Source: Begonia masoniana
Taxonomy: Eukaryota > Streptophyta > Magnoliopsida > Cucurbitales > Begoniaceae
Reading direction: 5' to 3'
NCBI GenBank assembly: GCA_022432975.1
Contig: CM039503.1
Coordinates: 50,881,259-50,945,258, forward strand
DNA: 64,000 nucleotides
Shown here: positions 10,436 to 22,573 of the stretch, one piece after another
How the letters are laid out: each line of letters starts with the position of its first letter
How positions within the stretch are numbered: the stretch's first letter is position 1
Notes under the pieces: model-generated
The model's input: only the letters and a program-made list of their open reading frames with translations
What the model was told of the DNA's origin: nothing
Databases searched by the model: none
Program-made: the position numbers and the translations under genes

Positions 10436-12013
10436 TTGAAACATACCTTTCAAGCTTCGAAGAAGAGTAAGGAAATATTTGTGCTGACTTCTATTAACAC
10501 TAGACCTCCCCCATGTGAAGAGTATTTGTGTTTCTTAGCTAGCTTTTTAGACACACAACTTGTAGGAAAGGCAAATCCTCAAAATGACTTAGTTGTCCAA
10601 GACTTTCCTGAAGTATTTTTGGATGACCTTCCTGGTTTGCCGCCAGATAGAGAAATTGAATTCGTTGTAGATGTTTACCTCGGCGCTGAGCCTGTGTCTA
10701 AAAATCCATATAGATTACCACCATCAGAACTTAAAGAATTAAAGAAGCAGTTGGAGGACCTGTTGGAGAAAGGGTTCATACGCCCTAGCTTTTCACCGTG
10801 GGGTGCACCTGTCCTTTTTGTCAAAAAGAAGGATGGATCGATGCGGATGTGCATTGATTATAGGGAACTAAATAAGCTAACTGTCAAGAACAAATATCCA
10901 TTGCCGATGATAGACGATCTATTTGACCAACTTAATGGTGCAAGAGTTTTCTCTAAGATTGACCTTAGGTCCGGTTATTACCAGTTGAAGGTTAAATCTG
11001 AAGATATCACAAAGACTACCTTTCGCACAAGGTACGGACATTATGAGTTTTTGGTTATGTCCTTTGGATTGACTAATGCACTGGCAGCATTCATGGATCT
11101 TATGAATAGGGTGTTTCATGAGTATTTGGATAAGTTTGTCATAGTATTTATTGATGATATCTTGATCTATTCACGTACTAAGGATGAGCATGCAAGGCAT
11201 TTGAGTTTGGTGTTAGGAGTACTTAGACAACACCAACTTTATGCTAAGTTTTCCAAATGTGAGTTTTGGTTGGACAGAGTTCACTTTCTTGGTCACGTGA
11301 TCTCTGGAGATGGAATATCTGTCGATCCAGCCAAGGTTCATGCAGTTAAGGAGTGGCCCCAACCGAAGAATGCTACTGATATTCAGAGTTTCCTTAGGTT
11401 AGCAGGATACTACAGGAAATTTATTGAAGGATTCTCAAAGATTGCAACACCCCTCACTCGGTTAACTAGGAAAAACATTAAGTATGCATGGATAGAGGAA
11501 TGCGAATCCAGTTTCCAGACTTTGAAACAGAAACTGACCAATGCCCCAATATTAACCCTTCCTGTTGAAAATGGTAAATTTAACATTTATTGTGATGCTT
11601 CCAAAATTGGTCTTGAATGTGTATTGATGCAAGATGGTAAGGTAATAGCTTATGCTTCTAGACAGTTGAAAACACATGAGAAGAATTACCCTACACATGA
11701 CCTAGAATTAGCTGCAGTGGTATTTGCACTTAAGATTTGGAGGCATTACTTGTATGGACAAACTTGTGAAATATTCTCAGACCATAAAAGTCTGAAATAC
11801 ATCTTCACACAGAAGGAATTAAATATGAGGCAACGTCGATGGTTGGAATTCGTAAAGGATTATGATTTTAAGATTAAATACCATCCCGGCAAAGCAAATG
11901 TTGTGGCAGATGCTTTGAGTAGAGTAACAACATCAACCCCAACTATGACTTTCAGCCATAACCTTAAAGACTACTATTCTGGAGAAAATAAAGGAAGCTC
12001 AGACGAACGATGA
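10436..12013 (+). pseudogene. pol: Reverse transcriptase and RNase H of the Del/Tekay-like element
   Basis: A 525-codon open frame, separated from protease by one stop and a shift. RT motifs in order: [64 protein letters not shown], and the catalytic [10 protein letters not shown] (two aspartates intact). RNase H has [34 protein letters not shown] and [11 protein letters not shown]. The P-to-L change in GLTNALAAF departs from the usual GLTNAP. The frame breaks at the stop at 12011-12013, before integrase. The domains are nearly complete, but the protein cannot be made as a polyprotein. Confidence 0.92.
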
Positions 12014-12038
12014 CGAGTGTAACAAGTACAAGTTAAGC

Positions 12039-13394
12039 ATGGATTCTACGGACAAATCAGATTTTAACTATTCTGCTGATGGAATTCTTAAGTTTAGAAA
12101 TAGATGGTTTGTTCCTGCCATTAAAGAACTTCGAGATGAGATTCTTTCTGAAGCACATTCTTCCAGATTCTCTGTTCACCCTGGGAGTACAAAGATGTAC
12201 AAGGATCTTAAACAGCATTATTGGTGGCCAAGTATGAAAAGGAGTGTGGCAGAGTATGTAGGATCATGTTTGTGTTGTCAGCAGATTAAAGCTGAGCATC
12301 AGAGACTCTCAGGAACATTGCAACCTTTACCAGTTCTTGAATGGAAATGAGAACAAATAACGATGGACTTTGTTGTGGGGTTGCCTAGAACAGCAAAGGG
12401 ACATGATGCAATCTGGGTGATAGTTGATCAATTAACTAAATTTGCCCACTTTCTGCCGATGATAATGACTTACTCGATGGATCAGCTTGCTGAATTGTAT
12501 ACGCAAGAGATTGTTAGGTTACATGGAGTTCCATGTACCATAGTTTCAGACCGAGATTCTAGATTTACATCTAAGTTTTGGAAGAGTTTGCACAAGGCTA
12601 TGGGAACACAGCTTAGTTTTAGCACAGCTTTTCACCCTCAAACAGATGGACAATCCAAAAGAACTATTCAGACCTTAGAAGATATGCTCCGTGCATGCAT
12701 ATTAGATTTTCAAGGATCTTGGAGTAAATATTTATCATTGGTGGAATTTTCCTATAATAACAGTTTCCAGGCAACAATAGGAATGACATCGTATGAAGCA
12801 TTGTATGGACGTAAATGCAGATCTCATTTGTATTGGGACGAAGTTGGTGAAGCACGTTTGCTTGGTCCTGATATTGTGCAACAGATAGTGGAGAAGATTG
12901 CCCTCATCCGACAGAGAATCTTAACAGCTCCGAGCCGACAGAAGAGCTATGCCGACAGAAGACGCAGAGAATTAGAGTTTGAAGTAGGTGATAAAGTTTT
13001 TCTTAAGGTATCACCATTCAAAGGAGTTGTGAGATTTGGGAAGAGAGGCAAGTTGAACCCAAGATTTATTGGACCGTTCACTATTCTGATGAGAATTGGG
13101 AGAGCAGCCTATCAGTTGCAGCTACCAGCTTCTAAGGAGAGAATACACAGTGTGTTCCATGTTTCTATGTTGAAGAAGTGCATAAGGGATCCATATCAAA
13201 TTGTGGAATAGCAGAATATTGAAATTCATCCTACTCTTGCTTACGAGGAAAAACCAATAAGGATTTTAGATTATGCAGTGAAGGTATTACGCAGCAAAGA
13301 GATTCCGCTAGTAAAAGTCTTATGGCACAACCAGAACCTGGGGGAGACAACCTGGGAACGCCAGCAAGACATGATGGACCAACATCCAGAATGA
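12039..13394 (+). pseudogene. pol: Integrase and chromodomain-like tail, broken by stops
   Basis: The first piece (12039-12350) has the zinc-binding HHCC region (H...HPGSTKMYKDLKQHYWWP, then CLCC). A stop at 12348-12350 separates it from the catalytic core (12363-13211), which shows D (IVDQLTKF), D (IVSDRDSRF) and E ([10 protein letters not shown]). GPF and the basic C-terminal domain follow. A stop at 13209-13211 cuts off the final tail (ILDYAVKVL, then TTWERQQDMM) to about 13394. Integrase would insert the cDNA into the host chromosome, and the tail is the Del/Tekay-type chromodomain remnant. Two nonsense changes make it inactive. Confidence 0.9.
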
Positions 13395-13428
13395 TTCAGG
13401 TACTGAATTTTGAGGACAAAATTCTTTT

Positions 13429-13440
13429 AAGGAGGATAGA
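13429..13440 (+). other. Polypurine tract
   Basis: AAGGAGGATAGA directly before the 3' LTR, after the family phrase TTTTGAGGACAAAATTC. It is the expected plus-strand primer. Confidence 0.8.
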
Positions 13441-13899
13441 TTGTAACACCCGGTTCTATCGAACTAATTCTCAATTCTTTTTAAATTAATGGCACACTTT
13501 ATATGGCAATAATAAAAGTAGGGTTAATTGATGACTAGGTAAGGGCATAAGAGTAATTGGAAATTTAAAAGTGGATAATGTATTTAAGGAAAGAGGTTTT
13601 GGGTTTAATGCACTGTAGCCGCCACCATTCCCTATTTTCTCTCTTTCGGTCTTCAGCTCAAGCTGCAGAGCTCTCTAGGCGATTCTTCTACTCGAATCTT
13701 CTCCAAACTAGGTGAGCCCTATTTCGATTTCTTACTGTACTGGTAGCTATCGATGATTGGGGAGAGTATAAATGTGAGTTTTGTGAATGCTGTATGGGTG
13801 AGCTAGTTCGGGTCTCGTGAGGAATCGGGAATGCACATAGGACAGAGTCTCAAACTAACTCCTTAGGTTTCTGAATGGTATAGGATGAGGTTGAGTAAA

Positions 13900-16130
13900 T
13901 GTAACGCCCCGAGTTATCTGAACCCGGTTCGCTACTCATTACTTGATCATAACTAAGAAATTTCGAATAAATTTAAAACTTCATTCGACATTCAAAATTT
14001 GACATTTTCTAAACGTTCAAAACATTTGAAAACTTTGCAGCGGAAAATTATTTAAAACTACAATGGGGATTTAACTAGCTGTGAAAATATTGTTGGAAAG
14101 ATTAATGGAAATGTTTAAAGTATTCGGTCAAGAGAAAATAAGGTTTTAAATGATGGACTACTCAAGGAATTACAAAAGTTGAATTCATCTGCCGACGACA
14201 AAGTCAACGGAAGGAAACGGAACGAGGTTCCTGCCGATGACGTCACGAGTTGAACTCGTCTGCCGACGACTAGTCAACGGAAGGAGCAGAAGCAGAAAAC
14301 CAAAGGCTTCTGCCGATGACGTCACACAACTTCACCCACAACTTCATCTGCCGATGAAATCATGGTAACTTCACACACCACTTCATCTGCCGATGAAGTT
14401 AACATAACTTCATCTGCCGATGAAGTCAGCACAATTTCATCTCCCAATAGACAAACACAAGTCATCTTCCGATAACAACAATATGACTCCACGCCTTCCG
14501 ATTCGCTAAACGACAAACGGGTTTCTCCCTCTTCCGATGGGATGGACTATATCTGCCGACACGTGCTACTCACGTAACTCCTTAAAGCATCTACTGATAG
14601 ACTTTAAAATTTACATCTTCCGATGGCTTTTCTGAAGACATCTTCCGATAGAATTTAAAAATTTACTCAACATCTACCGACAGATATCATCTGTCGATAG
14701 AGAGCAAAACAACAACTCTAATCGCTTCACTTGCAAATCCAGTAATAAACCAACAGAATACTAAATTCAGAGAAAACTAAGATTACTTTTGAAAACTTCA
14801 AGTAACTCATTCTTGCTAAAACTAACCAGAGACAATCCAAACCTTTGTGTCACTAGAAACTCATAAGTACTATCTTGAAATCCCAACAGAATATCGTTAT
14901 CAGAAAAGAAACTCAAAAGCGAATTCCAAAATATTAAAATTTCTACTGTCATGAAAGCTCAGTATAATAAATTTAAAATACTGTCAATTAATCTTTATTA
15001 GTCAATGACACCAGTCAAACCGCCCCATCAGATGCCTGACCGTTGCACAGCCGTGCTCCACCAACCTCATCTACTCGGTTATGCTCTCAGGGAAATCACC
15101 TGCTGTATCCTCAACACCTACATCACAAAACTCATCTATTAGCCTAATGCTAAGCAAGTAAAGCATTAATGAAATGTATGCTGAAACATAAACCCTGATC
15201 ATGCAGTTTCTAATTTTCTCAACTCAGTTGTGCATCGTTCATAAACTGGTCTGATCCCTAAGTTCCCTTGGGAGTGGGATCGGTTCTCCCAATGTAATAA
15301 ATCCTCTACTCAGTTAAGGGGCGGATTACTTCCCTTAACAGCTAATACAGATCCCTTAATTCCCTTGGGAGTGGGATCGGTTCTCCCAATGTAATAAATC
15401 CTCTACTCAGTTAAGGGGCGGATTACTTCCCTTAACAGCTAATCTGTTTCATTCAATTCATACTCATCATAACCTTGCACATAAATTCATTTTCGTAATT
15501 CTTCAAAAACTTAATGCATGACATAAAGAAAAGAAACACTCAAACATGCATAAACCTACTGTTTTGTGATGTAGGCCCGAAGGCTCACACATTACTTTAC
15601 TTACCTGGCTCCTGGAAATCGCTCGGCTATATGCTACTCCAAAAATCTGCTCACCTAAAACCATTGACAGATTATGGATTAGATCTCCACTAAACTTTAT
15701 CTAACTACTGAAGTCTAAGGAAACCAGTTTGGGGCTCTACTGATTAAGCATTCCCGATACATCACTAAACCCCAAAACCCAAATCTCTCGCCCGCAGCTT
15801 ATCGAAGATACATACATTGCAATCCTTCAGCTACCCTAGCACTAGAACGACAAGTAGTTGATTCAAAACTCACCTTGGTTGGGGAAAACCGGAGGGGAAA
15901 TCGCCCAGAGGTAGTCTGCTTGAGCTGAGAGGTAAGAGTAATAAAACAGTGGCGGCTAAACCTCACTAAACCTTTCCTTAAATACCTTATCCACAATATA
16001 AATTCGCAATTACCATCTTGCCCCTGCCTAGTCATTTACAACCTAATCAACATTTCACTAAATTTTAACCATAAAAATTATATACCACCGTTTAATAACT
16101 TATTTTGATTTATTGAAACCGGGTGCTACA
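13900..16130 (-). mobile_element. Solo LTR of family A, minus strand, inside the 3' LTR
   Basis: 2231 bp with exact TSD GTAAA (13895-13899 and 16131-16135). No internal region remains, so recombination between the LTRs has removed it. It carries the same blocks in reverse: hairpin direct repeats at 15245-15440, GATGTAGGCCCGAAGG at about 15568, a cluster of CATCTGCCGATGA words (14160-14430), and TGACGTCA at 14238-14245 and 14327-14334. Confidence 0.92.
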
Positions 16131-17324
16131 GTAAATATTTAATTGGTATTCTGTTTATGACTTTAGGTGAGCAAGGCTTCCAAAGTAGTTGAAACCGAAC
16201 TTTTCTAGGGAGCCAGGTAAGTGAAGTATACTTGTGCCTTCGGGCCTACATCACAAAACAGTAGGATTATGTTTTTTTGAATGTGTTTGTATGTCATGCA
16301 TCATATTTTGAAAGTATGCGAAAATGAATTTGCATGAAATGGCATGGTAAGGAATGAACAGATTGTAACAGATAAGTGGTTAAGGGAACTAATCCGCCCC
16401 TTAATCGAGAGAGAGGATGTATGACTTTGGGAGAAATGATCCAACTCCCAATTTCATAGGGGGATCTGAACAGTTGTTAAGGGAACTAATCCGCCCCTTA
16501 ATCGAGAGAGAGGATGTATGACTTTGGGAGAAGTGATCCAACTTCCAATTTCACAGGGGAATCAGATCAGAAATGAATGCATATGCAACTGAGATGAGAA
16601 AGTAGAAACTGCATGTTTAGGAATTTATGTTTCAGCATTCCATTTCATTATTGCTTTACTTACTTAGCATTAGGCTAATAGATGAGTTTTGTGATGTAGG
16701 TGCTGAGACTGTAACATGTGAGTTCCCCGAGTGCACCGAAGAATAAATGAAGTTGAAGGAGTACGTCTATTCCACGGTTGGGTGTTCTGATGAGGCGGTT
16801 TAACTACTGTCTGTATGTGGAGTTTAATTTTCTGATGTTCTGTTGTGGAGTGCAGAGGATTTTGATGTTAGTAATAACTGAAGGATTTTAGAATACTTGA
16901 GTTTCCCTTGTTATGAAAATTCTGATTTGGTTTTGTTACAAATTGTTAAATTGGGATTTTTATTGGATAATGATACAAATGATGGTTTCAAATGGTTATT
17001 TGTTGGATTTCAGGAGTTACTTAGGGTCAGGTTGTTTTGAATGATTTGAGTGAAATTTGCAAGTTCAACTATTGGTGAGTAAAGTCCACTGGTGGATGTT
17101 GAGTGTTTTGTCCACCAGCAGATGTTGGAGGATTGAATCATCTGACTGACGTCATCAGAAGATGTCCTCAGTAGAGGTCATCGGAAGATATCCTCAGTAG
17201 AAGCCATCGGAAGATGTCTTCAGTAGAAGCCATCGGTAGATGTCTTCGGTATAAGTCTTTAGTAGCCTTGTCGTTTAGTAAACGGATGATGTAGGCAGTA
17301 GATTTGTCGTTTTGAAATCGACAG

Positions 17325-19566
17325 TGTAACACCTGGTTCTATCAAACCAATTCTATATTTTTTTTTAATTAATGGCACACTTTTTGGCAATAATGAAAGT
17401 AGGGTTAATGGATGACTAGGCAAGGGCATTAGGGTAATTGGAAATTTTAAAAGTGGATAACGTATTTAAGGAAAGGGATTTTGGATTTAATGCACTGTAG
17501 CTGCCACTCTTTCCCTACTCTCCCCTCTCGGTATTCAGCTCAAGCAGCAGAGCTCTCTAGGCGATTCTTCCATTCGATTTTTCTCCAAACTAGGTGAGTT
17601 CTATTTCGATTCCTTGTTGCATTGGTAACTATCGATGATTTGGGGAGTGGATAAATGTGAGTTTCGAGAATGCTGTGAGCGAACTAGTTCAGGTTTTGTG
17701 GTAATCGGAGATGTATAACAAACTAAGCTCCTAAACTAGTTTCCTTAGGCTTCTGGATAGTGTAGAATGAGGTTTAGTAAAATCTAATCGGTCGAGTAAG
17801 CTCTCAAAGTTGTTTGCAATACTGAGCATTTCCAGGAGAGCCAGGTAAGTGAAGTGTGTTTGTGCCCTCGGGCCTACATCACAAAACAATAGGTTTTCTG
17901 CATGTTGAATGTTTTCAGTTTGGTCATGCATCATGTTTTGAAAGAATACGAAAATGAAATTACATGAAATGTATGGTAAGGCATGAACAGAACGTATTAT
18001 GATAGCTGTTAAGGGAATTAATCCGCCCCTTAATTGATGAAGTGGATTTATCACATTGGGAGAATTGATCCCACTCCCAAGGGAACCTGGGGATCATGAT
18101 AGCTGTTAATGGAATTAATCCGCCCCTTAATTGATGAAGAGGATTTATGACTTTGGGAGAGTTGATCTCACTCCCAATGGAATATTGAGATCAGATTACG
18201 ATGAATGTGAATGCAACTGAACTGAGAAAGTAGAAACTGCATGATTAAGATTTACATTTCAGCATTTCATTTCATGATTGCTTCACTTGTTTAGCATTAG
18301 GCTAATAGATGAGTTTTGTGATGTAGGTGAAGAAAAGACAGCAGGTGTGTTCTCTGAGTTTGTTGAGATCTAGGCAGGTTGGAGGGGTGAATTCATGCAT
18401 CGAACTGGCAGCTGACGGGGCGGTTTAACTGATGTCAGTAGTTGTGAAGGTTTAGTTGACAATGTTTCAACTTAAGTACTTTGAGTTTTTATGACAGTAG
18501 TAGTTTTAATGTTTTTGGAATACAACTTGAGACTTTTCTGTTAATGATACTCTGTCAGTTTAATAGTGGTTTTACCATATTTCGGAGTAATGCATTGATT
18601 TAAATAGTTTTGAATGGTTTTTAGTAAAATGTTCATGTTCTACTAGTAGTAGGAGTTTTCTTGTTAGAGTGGAATTTTTGCTATGCTGTTTTCGTCGAGT
18701 ATTTTTGATCTATCGGTAGATGATGTCTATCGGCAGACGTAGAGTTGTTATTCTGTTGTCTAACGGATGATGTCTTCAGTAAAAGCCATCGGATGATGTC
18801 TTCAAATAAAGCCATCGGATGATGTCTTCAGTAAAAGTCATCGGAAGATGTCTTCAGTAGAAGTTTTGTCGTTTAGTGATCGGTGGATGTCGTGTATTAA
18901 ACCTATCGGATGATGTAGTAGAAGTTTTGTCATTTAGTGATCTGCGGATGTCGTGTATTAAACCTATCGGATGATGTAGTAGAAGTTTGTCGTTTTGTGA
19001 TCGGTATATGTAGTTTGTTCTATCGGAAGAGGTGAGTAAGGGTCTTTTGTCGTTTTGTGATCGGTATATGTAGCTTGTTCTATCGGAAGACGTGAGTAAA
19101 AGTTTTATCAACTTAAAGTCGGCAGAGGCTGGATGAACGAATCATCCGGCTAAAGTCATCGGTAGATGCGAGTAGCAAAACTTGTCGTTTTGCAGTCGGC
19201 AGAAGTTGGATGAATGATTCATCCAGCTGACGTCATCGGTGGAAGCCTTCGGTTTTGTTTCTGCCCCTTTTTGTTCACTTTGTTCAGCGGATGATACGTT
19301 TAACTTTTATGAACTTTAAGTATTTCACACTTAAACCTTCGTCTCTCCCGGCCGAATTATTTCTTAATATTTTAACAGATTTTTTTTATAGCTTTGCTTA
19401 ACTCTATTCTGCTCAAAATAATTTCCGCTGCAAGTTTTAATGTTTTGAGGTTTTAGAAAAATGTCAAATTTCGACTTTCGAGCGAAGTTTTAAATTGGTC
19501 CAAAATTTCTTAGTTATGTCCGGGTTATGAGTAACGAACCGGGTTTATAAAATTCGGGGCATTACA
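17325..19566 (+). mobile_element. Solo LTR of family A, plus strand, inside the 3' LTR
   Basis: 2242 bp, TGTAACACCTGG to GGGGCATTACA. The TSD is GACAG (17320-17324) and GGCAG (19567-19571), one base apart. The uninterrupted 5' LTR sequence confirms the join. It contains CTAG|GTGAGT (17590-17599), CCAG|GAGAGCCAG|GTAAGT (17832-17850), the 96-bp repeats (18008-18190), and an array of CATCGGATGATGTCTTCAG and TTTGTCGTTTAGTGATCGG units (18710-19100). Confidence 0.9.
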
Positions 19567-20672
19567 GGCAGATGTAGTCTATCGGTAGATGTGAATTGAG
19601 GACTTTTGTCGTCTAGTGACTGGAAGACGTAGTTTGTTCTATCGGTAGATGTAGGATGAGAATGTTTGTCGTTTAGTGATCGGTCGATGTGTTCTGTTTT
19701 GTCTTATGAGTAAAGACTTTTGTCGTTTAGTGATCGATCGACGTGGTCTGTTTTTTCTTTTCTCTTTCAACCAACTGTCTTGAATATTTTAACTATTTAA
19801 TAAATATTGTTTCTATACGATGATTTTTCCGCTACAAATTTTAACGTTTTAAGAGTCAAATCTTGATCATTGAATGAAATTTTAAAATTTTCTCAGAAAT
19901 TCATAGTTCGGTTCAGTATCTGGTGTAGCGAACCGGGTTTATATAATTTGGGGCGTTACAGAATCAGTTTGTCCTTGACCGGCAAAAGAAGTGCATTGAA
20001 TGACTCGCACAAATTATTTAATCACAGATCGCACTTGGGATTCGAAGAGAAGACATAATTAGCCCAATATTTAGGCTCTTCTGCTCGAAGCCATGTGTGG
20101 GCCTCCAGACTAAACTGCTATAATTTACGCATTTCATGCTCGAAATGGGTCTCTGTGGGTGCTCTGGCCGCATTCCATATCGCATCTCCGCATGCTCTGC
20201 CCCAAAAATAGTTTTTAAAATTTGCGTACATATACCGGAGGCAGAAGCGATGTTCAACATGTTCGAATTGTTCTCGAACAGTTACCCCTGATATTTGCAT
20301 GAAAAATAGCGTCAATAAAACAATATTACTACCACAACGCCCCAAAATTTGAAATAAAATATAAAAATGCAATATACTTTTGTCGATTTGAAACAAGTGT
20401 TCAATCGCGACCCGATTCAGTGTTTAGGTCTTGCTTTAATATTTGTAAAAACCATGTCCATGAGTCCGCACACTCAGATTCGACGTTGGAGATAGCAACA
20501 GGATATACTTCATCATTGCCATCAATACTGACGGCTGTGAGTACTTGGACGACACATGATCCCTATAGATGACAGTCATCCAAGCATATAATAGATCTCT
20601 GCACTCTAGCAACCCGGTCTTGCAAACAGCCATGCACATATACAATCTTTGGAATCTCAAAGAATTAAGGCC

Positions 20673-21810
20673 TAGGGGTGAGCAGAACCGGATCGGACTG
20701 AAAAACCGGACCAGAACGGACCTAGTTGGTCTGGTTCTGGTCGGTTTTACAAAATTTTTAAACAGTTTTCGGTTCTGCCCTTGGCAGAACTGAAAAAGCT
20801 GGTTCGGTTCTTAGTTTTGAAGAGAAAAGCCAGAGGGACCAACCCGGACCAGCCTCTGGCACTAAATATCGAGGGAGACGCTGAGTGCCTTTCATTACGT
20901 TCACCCCTACCCTTAGCAGTCAGCCCTCGCCCTTGCACTTGCCCGTCGCTAAGTGTTTGCCCTCGCCGTTGCAGCGTCGTTCAACCTCCGTCATAGCGTC
21001 GCTCGCCCTTAGAAACTGTTTAGCCGACTTCTCCTTCAATTATAGGTTATCCGACTTAGAAACTGTTTTTAGTTTTTGGGGTACTCTCTCGGCTTAACCG
21101 AAATAGTACCAATTGTTTTAGCTTTGTACTGAGCACATTAGTAATTGGTAATTGGTGTTTAGTATTTAGTAATTAGGTTAAACTTGTGCAGAATCGTAAT
21201 CTGCTATTTTGTTCTGAATTTTTGGCTACTCTCTTGGCTTAACTGAAAGAGTACCGACACTTTGTTGACTGTTTTACTTTGTGCTTGTACTGGTCCGATT
21301 AGTAATTGGTGTTTGTCCTGGTCCGATTACTAACCTAATATTTAGTAATTAGGTTGTTCTTGTGCATTCTATTATTAATTTTGGGATACTCTCTCGGCCA
21401 ACCCTCTGTTTGTTGTGTTTTTAATGTTTAGTTGTGTTTGCTGTGAATTAAACGTGAATTGATATGAAAATCTGAATCAATTGTATTTTTATTTTATTTT
21501 TTGTGAGATATTAGATTGTTGGATTTGGATACTTGGTTTCCAAATGCAGTGATTACTCCTTGACTAAAATTTGACTTTTTTTTTTTTTGTTTTTTTGTTA
21601 TGGCTATGGCTTATACACATCTATCTGATTCTGCACTACAAAAAAAAAATCGAATTAATTTGCAAAAAAAAAAATGAGATTACTAGAACTGAGACCTGAA
21701 TTCTGGTCCGGTTCGGAAAATTTTTTTTTGTCTTATTGGTGCAAAAATTTGAAAACAAATTTTTGATCCGGTCCTAGTTTCTTCAAAAACCAGACCGACC
21801 CGGACCCCTA
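20673..21810. mobile_element. hAT-like non-autonomous element inside the MULE transposase
   Basis: The ends are TAGGGGTGAGCAGAACCGGA and the inverted ...CCGGACCCCTA, a type common in plant hAT elements. The 8-bp flanks are TTAAGGCC (20665-20672) and TTAGGTCC (21811-21818), six of eight matching, which fits an aged hAT TSD. Transposase sequence resumes on both sides. No transposase of its own is seen. The interior has three copies of a CTCTC(G/T)GCTTAACYGAAAGAGTACC-like phrase (about 21085, 21232 and 21390). Confidence 0.65.
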
Positions 21811-22573
21811 TTAGGTCCCACTGGATTTCCATCAATTTTTACTATGCTGCCCGAATTTGATCTGAATATTTTGCTTGCATACGACCATAGTTGCCCATAC
21901 TTTTCGTCGCACTTCCCTTCGTTAAGGGTTGGAGCTATGCTTCTCGCTCTTGTGGTAAGACTGGGTGCAATGTCGACAGTGAAGTCCTTCCTCACTGTCT
22001 CGACAATAAAATGGATGTCTCAGTTAGGGTGAATTTTGAACCTGTCCAGGTAATGCTTAGCCACCCATTTTGCTGAAACGTGTAGATCGTCAACTTTCTT
22101 CGAACAGCTGTGAGAGTCGATCAAACTCCGTATTTGAAACTTATGCTCTTCTTGCATTCTCGAAGCAAGCACTCACCACCCACATCCATTTTCACACACA
22201 GCCGTCAGTCGGCTCTTTTTCACTTATAGTGAATTTTATACCATAACCATTTTTCAAAGAATATATACGTATTTCTTCTTTAATTTCTTCTAAAGAAGCA
22301 TATTTTCTACAAAAAAAAAATCTCATACTGATTTGTTATCTTGCCGGTCTATTTTCTACTCCCTTGTCATCCGAGCCGACTGGTGTTCGAAGCTCATCGT
22401 CTAGAGCTTTGGAGGTCGAATATGCAAATAATTCTTCATTTTCATTTGCATGATCGAATGATCGTAGATCATCATATGCAAGCGTACTGTCCGAATACCA
22501 ATCCATTTCGGCATCACCAGTTGATCTCCCGTCTAAATCAACCAATCTACTTGAATCGGAATCTATCATTGTT

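Larger units (their letters stand above)
6798..19960 (+). mobile_element. Complete Del/Tekay-like Ty3/gypsy retrotransposon with nested solo LTRs
   Basis: Both LTRs, PBS, gag-protease, reverse transcriptase-RNase H, integrase and polypurine tract occur in Ty3/gypsy order. The TSD GAATC is exact at 6793-6797 and 19961-19965. The 3' LTR is split by two solo LTRs (13900-16130 and 17325-19566); without them the element is about 8.7 kb. The region after integrase reads ILDYAVKVLRSKEIPLVKVLW and TTWERQQDMM, the diverged chromodomain-like tail of Del/Tekay chromoviruses. Stops in gag, between protease and RT, and in integrase make it non-functional as it stands. Confidence 0.92.
13442..19960 (+). 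repeat. 3' LTR (family A), in three pieces
   Basis: The pieces are 13442-13899, 16131-17324 and 19567-19960, about 2.04 kb together, in the same order as the 5' LTR. The breaks are exactly at the TSDs of two solo LTRs. TGACGTCA is retained at 17147-17154. Confidence 0.92.
6548..22573 (-). pseudogene. Mutator-like (MULE, MuDR type) transposase, heavily nested and decayed
   Basis: Minus-strand pieces add up to a MULE transposase. 22573-22336 is an acidic N-terminal region. 22160-21811 includes SLIDSHSCSKKV, AKWVAKHYLDRFKIHPN and VRKDFTVDIAPSL. 20660-20400 holds the DDE-domain start, with RDLLYAW, DDCHL and NDEVYPVAISNVESECADSW. 20280-19961 has VEHRFCLRYMYANFKNYFW and NLCESFNALL. 6797-6548 has LTMFEIIRKCL-like and SWIM-zinc-finger-like sequence up to the Athila-like junction. 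Breaks include stops (one where PNW is expected, one after KCDL), frameshifts, a retained intron near 20300-20400, a hAT-like insertion (20673-21810) and the 13-kb LTR element (6798-19960). The protein would cut and join Mutator elements in the nucleus. The terminal inverted repeats were not found. Confidence 0.75.

Noticed and set aside
20781..21097. Pro/Ser/Cys-rich frames inside the hAT-like element
   Set aside because: No family match, overlapping frames, non-autonomous element interior.
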